Assembly: GCA_903871905.1 (NCBI GenBank)
Contig: CAIQIV010000237.1
Span: 1 to 43,995, forward strand
From: an uncultured Chloroflexota bacterium
GTDB taxonomy: Bacteria; Chloroflexota; Anaerolineae; Anaerolineales; UBA4823
Length of the DNA stretch: 43,995 nt
Reading direction: 5' to 3'
Below are positions 7,397-14,494 of this stretch, piece by piece (the first letter of the stretch is position 1; the number at the start of each line of letters is the position of its first letter). Below the pieces are notes generated by a model. That model worked only from the letters and a program-made list of their open reading frames with translations. It was not told the origin of the DNA and searched no databases. The position numbers were made by a program, and so were the translations under genes.

Positions 7397-8839
7397 TCAG
7401 ATGGCGCCCAGATCCGCCTCGAAGGCTTTGATCAGATCGGCGCCCCAGTTGTCCAATGCTTCCAGGCGCCCGATGAAGAAGCGCAGCACCGGCGGCTCCT
7501 GCGTAAAGCGCAGGCCTTTCACCAGGTCCTTATGATTGTAGAGCCAGGCGATGCGGTCCGTAGCATATTCGATCTGCGACATGGTGTAGGTGCGCCGCGG
7601 CACCGCCAGGCGCGCCAGCTCCATATCCGATGCTACCTCATTGCCGTTAGCATCCCTGTCCATGGAAATGGTGCCGCGCTCCATCGAGCGCACCCCGGAC
7701 ACCAGGTAAATCGCCGCCGCCAGCGCGCCCGCCGGGTACTGCAGCGATGGGATGTGCGGCAGGAAGAGCTTGGCATCCACGTGGCAGGCCAGGCCGCCTG
7801 CCGGGGTGACTACCGGCACGCCTCGCTCGCCCAGGCGGCGCACAAAGTACTCGACAAACTCGGCGCCGCTGGAGGCGGTGTTTTCATCGCACATCTCGCG
7901 CACGCCCACCGCCATGGCTTCCACCTCCTTGGTAGACATGCCGCCGTAGGTGGTAAAACCCTCGTACACCGGCAGCCAGGGCAGGATGCGGTCGTAGACC
8001 TCGCGCTGGTTGGTGGCGATCATCCCGCCGCGCACCGCCGTGCTCTTGCGCCCGGACAGGTAGAGGATATCAACCAGGCTCATCATTTCCTGGTAAATCT
8101 CTTTGATCGAAGCCTTGGCAAATTCCGGCTCGCGCTGCTTGACCAGGAAGGCATTTTCGGAGATCAGGCTGCCGTCAAAAACCAATGGAATGTGGTTTGC
8201 CTCAGCGATCTTCTTCACATCCCGCAGGTTTTGGATGGAGAACGGCTGGCCGCCGATCAGGTTGGTGGTGGCTTCCATGCGAATGTAAGCCACATTTTCT
8301 GCCCCATGTTCGGCGATCGCTGCCTGCAGCTTTCCCAGGTCCATATCGCCTTTGAAGCGGTTGGTGCTCTGGGTGTTGAAGGCCTCGTCCCCGCATAATT
8401 CCAGCACCTTGCCGCCTTGCAGCTCCACGTGCGCCTTACTGGTGGTAAAGTGGTAGTTCATGATCACCACCATACCCGGCTTGACAAACGTCTTGGCCAG
8501 CAGGTGCTCGGCTGCGCGTCCCTGGTGTACCGGCATCACATATTGGAAACCCAGCACTTCCTGTACGGTGTCCGCCAGGCGGTAGAAGCTCTCCGAGCCG
8601 GCATAGGCGTCATCCGCCTGCATCATAGCTGCCAGCTGGTTGTCGCTCATGGCATTGGTGCCGCTGTCGGTGAGCATATCCAGGAATACATCCCGGCTGC
8701 GCAGGGAGAAGGTGTTGTATCCTGCCTGCTCCAGGGCTTTCAGGCGTCCCTGTGCGGTTTGCAGGTAGGTTTTTTGCACAATTTTTACCTTGTGCATTTC
8801 GACCGGGATGGTCTTTCCGTTGGTAAGTTTGATCTGCAT
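7397..8839 (-). CDS. Tyrosine phenol-lyase / tryptophanase family beta-eliminating lyase
   Basis: The 480-residue PLP enzyme belongs to the tryptophanase/tyrosine phenol-lyase family. The likely PLP lysine is in YLSGRKSTAVRGG, and the family stretches SDNQLAAMM, MPVHQGRAAEH, SENAFLVKQRE and SGVRSMERG are present. From memory of the characterised enzymes, SGVRSMERG (with the Arg that contacts the phenol) and LRFF near the C-terminus match tyrosine phenol-lyase, while tryptophanase has His at the last site. So phenol-lyase chemistry (Tyr to phenol, pyruvate and ammonia) is slightly favoured over indole formation. The segment DGSLISEN replaces the usual D-x-x-R, losing an Arg near the PLP. The start at 8839 has AAAGGAG upstream. 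It is a monocistronic unit with a structured leader. Substrate is not settled. Confidence 0.88.
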   Translation of the reverse strand: MQIKLTNGKTIPVEMHKVKIVQKTYLQTAQGRLKALEQAGYNTFSLRSRDVFLDMLTDSGTNAMSDNQLAAMMQADDAYAGSESFYRLADTVQEVLGFQYVMPVHQGRAAEHLLAKTFVKPGMVVIMNYHFTTSKAHVELQGGKVLELCGDEAFNTQSTNRFKGDMDLGKLQAAIAEHGAENVAYIRMEATTNLIGGQPFSIQNLRDVKKIAEANHIPLVFDGSLISENAFLVKQREPEFAKASIKEIYQEMMSLVDILYLSGRKSTAVRGGMIATNQREVYDRILPWLPVYEGFTTYGGMSTKEVEAMAVGVREMCDENTASSGAEFVEYFVRRLGERGVPVVTPAGGLACHVDAKLFLPHIPSLQYPAGALAAAIYLVSGVRSMERGTISMDRDANGNEVASDMELARLAVPRRTYTMSQIEYATDRIAWLYNHKDLVKGLRFTQEPPVLRFFIGRLEALDNWGADLIKAFEADLGAI

Positions 8840-8894
8840 GTTCGGCTCCTTTGGCTAAGTATTTCCTGGCGCGCCAGGGTATTCTCTGGATAAA

Positions 8895-8958
8895 CCTGCA
8901 TCTTGTAAAGTTATAAAAATATCCCGGCCAGCTTTCAGGCCGGGATATGTGATGCAGG
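8895..8958 (-). promoter_or_regulatory. Structured leader with terminator-like hairpin upstream of the lyase
   Basis: In the minus-strand transcript an 11-bp perfect stem (arms at 8938-8948 and 8919-8929, eight-base loop) is followed by TTTTTATAACTTT, which is terminator-like. An outer eight-base pairing (8951-8958 with 8895-8902, CCTGCATC with GATGCAGG) encloses it. The hairpin starts about 38 bases after the predicted transcription start and ends about 80 bases before the lyase start codon, with no minus-strand gene upstream to terminate. It therefore looks like a transcription attenuator. An eight-codon frame (8935-8961, MPASHIPA) covers its first arm but lacks a ribosome site and contains no Trp or Tyr. 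Confidence 0.6.
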
Positions 8959-8992
8959 CATTAAGTTGTGATTAAGATTTAATTAAGCGGGG

Positions 8993-9021
8993 ATTTTACT
9001 CACAATCATAACCTGTGTCAA
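8993..9021 (-). promoter_or_regulatory. Promoter of the lyase gene
   Basis: On the minus strand TTGACA (9016-9021, perfect -35) is followed at exactly 17 bp by TAAAAT (8993-8998). Transcription would begin near 8986, giving a leader of about 147 bases. Confidence 0.8.
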
Positions 9022-9031
9022 GATTTTGACA
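9016..9031. promoter_or_regulatory. Dyad TGTCAA-GATT-TTGACA between divergent genes
   Basis: A perfect six-base inverted repeat with a four-base spacer overlaps the lyase -35. The right arm is itself TTGACA on the plus strand, toward the diguanylate cyclase gene. It may be an operator or a pair of back-to-back -35 elements. On the plus strand the nearest TAAAAT (9056-9061) is 24 bp away, too far for a standard promoter. Confidence 0.45.
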
Positions 9032-9083
9032 AAAGTTTCTCCTATCCGAACCAGATAAAATCCATTATCATTCACATGTTGAA

Positions 9084-10793
9084 ATGATCAGGAGCTGCCC
9101 AGTAGGAAAATATCTTCTATACGGCCTGGGGTTATTTGCATTTCTCCTGGCTGTCCTGGCCATCTTCATCCCTCAGCCTACCACTCCCTGGCTGCTGCGG
9201 CTGGCATTGGTTGCAGCTGCGGGAATGGCTTTACTGTGGCTGATGTGGAAAATTCACCGCACTCAGCAGCAGCTTCAAAAATCGGAGGAACTGGCCCTCG
9301 CTCAACACCAGGCCAATCTTGATATTGCCGGGCAGGTTGAACGCTACCACTCCATCTTTTCTGCCGCGCCGATTGGCATCTACCACACCTCAAAAACCGG
9401 CAAGATATTGGAGGCTAACCCGGCTTTGCTGGAAATGCTGGGTTACTCCACCCTGGATGAACTGAACCAGAGTAGTGTGTATGACTTCTTCGTCCACCCT
9501 CAGGACCGGGAAAAGGAGCTCCGCCTGCTGGAGCAGCAGGGTGTCCTGTATAACTATGAGTTACAGCTCTTGCGCAGTGACCGGCAGCCGATCTGGGTTA
9601 GCGATAATATCCGGGCAATAGAAAAACACGGCAGTGAGGAAGTGTATTATGCCGGAAGCCTGCTGGATATCACCCCTCGCAAGCTGGCGGAACAGCGGCT
9701 GCAGGAGTTATACGATCAATTGGAGGAGAGGGTCTTAAAGCGCACCGAGGAACTGCGCCGCGCCCTGCAGCGCCTGGATGCCCTGCGCCAGACCAACCTG
9801 GAATTGGCCAGCGACCTGAACCTGGATACACTGCTGGAGGCGATAGTTTTCCGCGCCATCGACCTGGTTGGCGCTACTGCTAGCTCGTTGTACTTGTACC
9901 GCCCGGAGGGGAATTTCCTGGAGTTGACGGTCAGCCAGGGCAGCAATCCTCTGCCGGTAGGCTCGATTCTGCATTATGGGGAAGGGCTGTCCGGAAAAGT
10001 GTGGGAGACACGTCTGCCAATGATCATCCCAGACTATTCCACCTGGAAAGACCGGGCACGGCAGTTCGACTCGTTTGCCGCGCGCAGCGTGGTCAGCGTT
10101 CCCATCTTATGGGGCGAGAATTTGCTGGGTGTGATCAACCTTTCATCCTCACAGCCCGACCAATTTACCAAAGATACTGCGGACCTGCTGACCATGTTCG
10201 CCAGCCAGGCAGCTGTAGCGCTGCAGAATGCCCATTTGTATACCGAGACGCGCAGATCCCAGGAACGGCTGGATTTCCTGGCGCACCACGATCCCCTCAC
10301 CGGGCTGCCAAACCGGATTATGTTTAGCAAGCTGCTCGAAGGCGCCTTTGAGCTGGGCCGGCAGCAGCCGGGCTACCACTTTGCCCTGCTGTATATCGAC
10401 CTGGACCATTTCAAGGATATCAACGACACCCTGGGACATCCAACCGGCGACCAGCTGTTGGTGGCGGCTGCCAGGCGCTTCGAGCACTGCCTGCGCGACT
10501 GCGATGCAATCGCCCGCATGGGAGGGGACGAGTTTGCCATCCTGGTGTGTGAAGTACAGGATGAAGCCATGGTGCATGCCATTGCCCACCGCCTGCAGGC
10601 CGAATTTTCCACCCGTTTTTCCATCCACGACCGTCGGGTACAGGTAAGCCTGAGCATGGGGATCTCTCTCAGCAGCCCTGCTTATACGCATCCAGATGAG
10701 ATGGTACGCGATGCAGATATCGCCTTGTACCAGGCCAAGGAGCAGGGCCGTGCCCGGCATGTGGTTTTTGAAAGGGAACCAGATGCAAGATAA
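9084..10793 (+). CDS. Membrane-anchored PAS-GAF diguanylate cyclase
   Basis: The 569-residue protein begins with two membrane segments (about residues 8-30 and 34-53). A PAS domain follows (about 85-205, YHSIFSAAPIGIYHT), then a coiled coil with EERVLKRTEELRRAL, a GAF domain (about 230-385), and a C-terminal GGDEF domain. The active-site motif GGDEF is intact near residue 480 in ARMGGDEFAIL. An RxxD inhibitory site (RDCD) lies five residues before it, so feedback binding of c-di-GMP is expected. It should make c-di-GMP from two GTP in response to ligands sensed by PAS or GAF. There is no EAL domain. The start lacks a good ribosome site. The stop overlaps the start of the MFS gene by 11 bases. 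Confidence 0.93.
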   Translation: MIRSCPVGKYLLYGLGLFAFLLAVLAIFIPQPTTPWLLRLALVAAAGMALLWLMWKIHRTQQQLQKSEELALAQHQANLDIAGQVERYHSIFSAAPIGIYHTSKTGKILEANPALLEMLGYSTLDELNQSSVYDFFVHPQDREKELRLLEQQGVLYNYELQLLRSDRQPIWVSDNIRAIEKHGSEEVYYAGSLLDITPRKLAEQRLQELYDQLEERVLKRTEELRRALQRLDALRQTNLELASDLNLDTLLEAIVFRAIDLVGATASSLYLYRPEGNFLELTVSQGSNPLPVGSILHYGEGLSGKVWETRLPMIIPDYSTWKDRARQFDSFAARSVVSVPILWGENLLGVINLSSSQPDQFTKDTADLLTMFASQAAVALQNAHLYTETRRSQERLDFLAHHDPLTGLPNRIMFSKLLEGAFELGRQQPGYHFALLYIDLDHFKDINDTLGHPTGDQLLVAAARRFEHCLRDCDAIARMGGDEFAILVCEVQDEAMVHAIAHRLQAEFSTRFSIHDRRVQVSLSMGISLSSPAYTHPDEMVRDADIALYQAKEQGRARHVVFEREPDAR

Positions 10794-12006
10794 AACTACC
10801 AGCCCAATTAATCGAACGCTGGCTTCTCTGAACCAGTCGGTGCTGCTGGTTTCATTCCCCTTCTTCATCCTGGGTCTGCTGCTGCCGGTTTATGGGAAGG
10901 CTATTGGCGCCGATGTGGTCGAGATCGGCCTGTTCTTCTCTGCCTTCTCACTGATGACGGTGCTGCTGCGCCCTGTGGTGGGCTGGGCGCTGGACCGGCT
11001 TGGCCGCCGGCCGTTCATCCTGGCCGGCCTGGGCGGTTATGCCCTGACCATGCTGAGTTTCGCCTTTATTGACCAGGTATGGGGGGTAATTGCTGCACGC
11101 ATTATCCAGGGCATCTCGTCCTCGTTTTTCTGGTTGGCGGTGACCGCCATGACCGCCGACCTGGCGCCCAGCTCAGAGCGCGGGCGTTCCTTTGGCAGCA
11201 TCACCGAGTCCTCCAGCCGTGGTTCAATCATCGGCGCATTTGTTGGCTTTACCCTGCTCAATGTCCCATTCACCCTGGAATTGGGCTCGTACAGGCTGAG
11301 CAGCTGGAGCCTGCTCTTCATTGTGTACGGTTCAGTCAGCCTGGCCGCCATGCTGATGGCGCTGCGCCGCCTTCCTGAGACACATCCCGCAGTGACCACC
11401 AGGAAGCAGCAGCCCCTGGTCTGGTCGCGGGCCTGGCTGCTTCTACTGCTGGTGACCCTGGTGACGGGCGCCTCATGGGCAATGGTCTCCCCCATCATGA
11501 TCATCTTCCTTCAGGATAAGCTGCAGGTCGGACTGGATACGCTCTCCTGGGCATTCCTGCCCTCCGGCCTGGTGTGGGCATTGCTGCCCTCTCGCCTGGG
11601 ACGCCTGGCTGACCGTTTCGGCCGCAAGCCGCTGATGGTGCTGGGACTGGTAGCGGCCTCGGCCAGTTCCTTCCTGGTCCCTTACCTGGGGGGCGTGGTA
11701 GCCCTTGCGTTAGTGTGGGCTTTCCAGGCGCTGTGCTACGCCGCCGGGGATCCAGCTGAGCAGGCTTTGGTGTCCGACCTGACCCACTCCGACCAGCGCG
11801 GCCGGGCTTACGGGTTGTACGTGATGTGCGCTGATCTGGGAGCAACCATCGGTCCCCTTGGCGGAGCATACCTGTACCAACAAATCGGCGTTCGGGCCCC
11901 GTTCTTCGCCAACGCTGCCCTGCTGATCGCCTGCGCCCTGGTGCTGGCCCTGTTCTTGAAAGAGCCAGCCCGTCCATTCTTGGCACCCATTGGAGGTACA
12001 GCATGA
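10783..12006 (+). CDS. MFS transporter
   Basis: The 407-residue protein has about twelve hydrophobic segments and the MFS loop 2-3 motif as GWALDRLGRRPFIL, repeated in the second half as GRLADRFGRKPLMV. It is most like the drug/sugar efflux (DHA-type) subfamily, but the substrate cannot be read. The start ATG at 10783 is chosen because AAAGGGA stands before it and the N-terminus MQDKTTSPINRTL leads straight into the first helix. A longer frame from 10696 lies wholly inside the diguanylate cyclase gene. The stop overlaps the next start (GCATGA), so the three genes 9084-12563 are probably one operon. Confidence 0.9.
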   Translation: MQDKTTSPINRTLASLNQSVLLVSFPFFILGLLLPVYGKAIGADVVEIGLFFSAFSLMTVLLRPVVGWALDRLGRRPFILAGLGGYALTMLSFAFIDQVWGVIAARIIQGISSSFFWLAVTAMTADLAPSSERGRSFGSITESSSRGSIIGAFVGFTLLNVPFTLELGSYRLSSWSLLFIVYGSVSLAAMLMALRRLPETHPAVTTRKQQPLVWSRAWLLLLLVTLVTGASWAMVSPIMIIFLQDKLQVGLDTLSWAFLPSGLVWALLPSRLGRLADRFGRKPLMVLGLVAASASSFLVPYLGGVVALALVWAFQALCYAAGDPAEQALVSDLTHSDQRGRAYGLYVMCADLGATIGPLGGAYLYQQIGVRAPFFANAALLIACALVLALFLKEPARPFLAPIGGTA

Positions 12007-12563
12007 TTGAGATCCTGGTCCCGGTGCTGGTGTTTCTAATTGGATCGGCTGTCCTATTCTTCATCTCCCGCCCCTCCCTGCGCCAGCCTCATTCCCATGG
12101 TTATTACCGCTTCCTGGCCTGGGAGCCGATCCTGGCCCTGGTAGCGGTCAACCTGTGGAACTGGTTTGCACAGCCCGCCTCCTGGCACCAAATCATCTCC
12201 TGGCTTCTGCTGAGTATTTCGCTCTTTCTAGTGGTGCACGGTGTTTACCTGCTGCGCAGCATGGGCAAGCCGGACAGCCAGCGTCAGGACGCCGAGCTGC
12301 TTGCCTTCGAGAAGACCACCCGCCTGGTGACTCGCGGCGCATACCGCTACATCCGTCACCCCTTGTACAGTTCGCTGCTGTTTCTCGCCTGGGGGGTGGC
12401 TTTCAAGGAAATTACCATCCTGAACCTCTTCCTGGCGGCAGACGCTACTTACTTTCTGGTGGCCACAGCCCGCGCCGAGGAGATAGAAAACGTGCGCTTT
12501 TTTGGCCCAGCTTATCGCGAGTACATGCAGCAGACAAAAATGTTCATCCCCTACCTGTTTTAA
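12003..12563 (+). CDS. Isoprenylcysteine methyltransferase-like membrane protein
   Basis: The 186-residue protein has four or five membrane segments. The C-terminal signature of the ICMT/phospholipid methyltransferase family is visible: TRGAYRYIRHPLYSS, followed later by the acidic pair in RAEEIENVRFFG and YREYMQQTKMFIPYLF. Family members use SAM to methylate a lipid or isoprenoid-linked substrate at the membrane face. Bacterial members often have unknown substrates, and none can be named here. It starts inside the MFS stop codon, implying coupled translation. Confidence 0.83.
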   Translation: MIEILVPVLVFLIGSAVLFFISRPSLRQPHSHGYYRFLAWEPILALVAVNLWNWFAQPASWHQIISWLLLSISLFLVVHGVYLLRSMGKPDSQRQDAELLAFEKTTRLVTRGAYRYIRHPLYSSLLFLAWGVAFKEITILNLFLAADATYFLVATARAEEIENVRFFGPAYREYMQQTKMFIPYLF

Positions 12564-12590
12564 GCCTGGTATATAACGGCTTTATCCCTG

Positions 12591-12618
12591 CTGGCACAGC
12601 ATGAGATAATGATATAAT
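12591..12618 (+). promoter_or_regulatory. Promoter of the ABC exporter operon
   Basis: TATAAT (12613-12618) is a perfect -10, preceded at 16 bp by CTGGCA (four of six matches). The untranslated leader would be about 95 bases, ending in AAGAGGTCCT before the ATG at 12719. Confidence 0.6.
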
Positions 12619-12718
12619 CCACACCAAACAAATTTCATTTATAACAAACCCTATCTGGCACCGCGCTTTGATCCACAAGAGTCTGGGATAAAAAGAACGC
12701 TGTCGACAAAGAGGTCCT

Positions 12719-14494
12719 ATGAAAGCATTTGCCCGCCTGCTCACGTACTACAAGCCTTATCGTGCCCGGCTGATCTTCTCACAGGTGCTGCTCTTGATCT
12801 CTGCAACCTGTTCCATGGGCGCCGCCTCGCTCACCGGACGCCTGATCAATGCAGGGATCATTGCCGGCGATGGTGAGGTGCTGATCGAGACCGGCATGTG
12901 GATGCTGGTCCTGGCCGCCTGCGCTGGCATCTGCATGGCCGGCACCGCCTACCTGGCAGTCTACTTCTCCCAGGGTACCGCCTGGGCGCTGCGCACCCAT
13001 ATCTACAAAAAAATCCAGACCTACTCTTTTGCAAACTTTGATCACTTGCGCACCGGCAACCTGCTGGTGCGCTTGAGCGCCGACATTCAAAATGTCAATT
13101 TCGCCATAATGTATGCGGTGATGCTGCTGCTGTTCGGCCCGTTTATGCTGGTGGTGTCTTTCGTGCTCTCCATCCTGTTCACCCCACAGCTGGTCTGGCT
13201 GATGGTGATCACCACGATCGTGATATTGGTGCTGATGTGGTTCATTGTACCCCGCTTGTTCCGCAACTTCATCCTGCGCCAGAAACGCCTGGACGAAGTC
13301 AATAATACTATGCAGGAAAACCTGGCCGGCATGCGCGTGGTCAAGGCTTTTGTTCGTGAGGATCTCGAAATTGCTAAGTTCCGCAAGCGCGCCGAGGCCA
13401 TGCGCCTCCCGGCGTTCCAGGCGGCGTTCATCATCATGCTGCTTAACCCGCTGCTGCAAATGGTCGGCGCGGCGGCGCGGGCGGTCGCCATCTGGATCGG
13501 AGGCGAACAGGTCCTGGCCAGCGCCGGCCTCCAGGTTGGCACGTTGATCACCTTCACCCAGTACCTGGCGCAGGTGGTCACCCCGCTGGCCTTGATGGCC
13601 ATCCTGGTGCCGTTCATCCTACGCGGGGAGAACTCCGCTCAGCGCCTGTTCGAGATCTACGATGCCGAGCCCCTGGTCAAAGACAAAGAGAACGCGCAGA
13701 AGCTGGATCCTGAGCAGGTGCGCGGCGAAATTGCCTTTGAAAACGTGACCTTTGCCTTCCGCCGACCGGATGGGGAACTCGACCCGCCCGCCTTGAAAAA
13801 CATCACCCTGAAGATCAAGCCCGGGCAGCGGGTCGGCTTCCTGGGCGCTACCGGCGCCGGGAAGTCCGCCCTGGTCAACCTGATCCCACGCTTCTATGAT
13901 GTAGACGAGGGGCGCATCACCATCGATGGGGTGGATGTGCGCGACCTGGAGCAGGAAAACCTGCGCCAGGTGGTGGGGATCGCTTTGCAAGAGGCGGTGC
14001 TGTTCCAGGGCGACCTGCGCTTCAATCTGAAGTTTGCCAACCCAGATGTGGATGACGAGGTGATGGAGGCCGGCGCCAAGGCAGCAGACGCCTATGGCTT
14101 TGCAACCAACCTGCCCGAAAAATGGGACGCTCCGGTGTCCCGCCGCGGCTACAACTTCTCCGGCGGGCAGCGCCAGCGCCTATCCATGGCCCGCTCGCTG
14201 ACCGCCCAGCCGCGCATCCTGATCCTGGATGACAGCACCAGCGCCCTGGATGTGGCTACCGAGAGCCGGGTGCAGGGCAATATCCCTGTTCACACCCACG
14301 GGGCGACCACCATTTACGTTGCCCAGCGCATCAGCGCCGTGATCGACCTGGATCAGATTTACCTGCTGCAAAACGGCGAGATCGTGGACACCGGAACTCA
14401 CGAGGAGCTGCTGAGGCGCAGTCCTCTCTACCATGAAATTTTCGAATCCCAGCTCGGCGCCGGTGTGACGGCTGGGGCGGAGGTGGAAGAATGA
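12719..14494 (+). CDS. Heterodimeric ABC exporter, degenerate-site subunit
   Basis: The 591-residue half-transporter has an N-terminal six-helix domain (residues about 1-320) and a C-terminal ATPase: Walker A GATGAGKSAL near 375, signature FSGGQRQRL near 480, Walker B ILILDDSTSALD near 502. The catalytic Glu after Walker B is Asp (LDD), and the switch His is Gln (VAQRIS rather than AHRLS). These are the usual changes in the weak half of TM287/288- or BmrCD-type exporters. Its partner is the next gene, which overlaps it by four bases. Likely substrates are drugs, lipids or peptides; nothing fixes the choice. Export of the lasso-type product is possible but it lies 8 kb away. Confidence 0.92.
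   Translation: MKAFARLLTYYKPYRARLIFSQVLLLISATCSMGAASLTGRLINAGIIAGDGEVLIETGMWMLVLAACAGICMAGTAYLAVYFSQGTAWALRTHIYKKIQTYSFANFDHLRTGNLLVRLSADIQNVNFAIMYAVMLLLFGPFMLVVSFVLSILFTPQLVWLMVITTIVILVLMWFIVPRLFRNFILRQKRLDEVNNTMQENLAGMRVVKAFVREDLEIAKFRKRAEAMRLPAFQAAFIIMLLNPLLQMVGAAARAVAIWIGGEQVLASAGLQVGTLITFTQYLAQVVTPLALMAILVPFILRGENSAQRLFEIYDAEPLVKDKENAQKLDPEQVRGEIAFENVTFAFRRPDGELDPPALKNITLKIKPGQRVGFLGATGAGKSALVNLIPRFYDVDEGRITIDGVDVRDLEQENLRQVVGIALQEAVLFQGDLRFNLKFANPDVDDEVMEAGAKAADAYGFATNLPEKWDAPVSRRGYNFSGGQRQRLSMARSLTAQPRILILDDSTSALDVATESRVQGNIPVHTHGATTIYVAQRISAVIDLDQIYLLQNGEIVDTGTHEELLRRSPLYHEIFESQLGAGVTAGAEVEE

Noticed and set aside
7346..8398. Plus-strand frame of 350 codons
   Set aside because: Antisense to the lyase gene, whose family motifs are unambiguous; it also crosses that gene's terminator.
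8935..8961. Eight-codon frame as a TnaC-like leader peptide
   Set aside because: It has no Trp or Tyr codon and no ribosome site. It is mentioned only as part of the leader structure and not called as a gene.
9026..9061. TTGACA ... TAAAAT as plus-strand promoter for the diguanylate cyclase
   Set aside because: The spacing is 24 bp, outside the usable range of a sigma70-type promoter.
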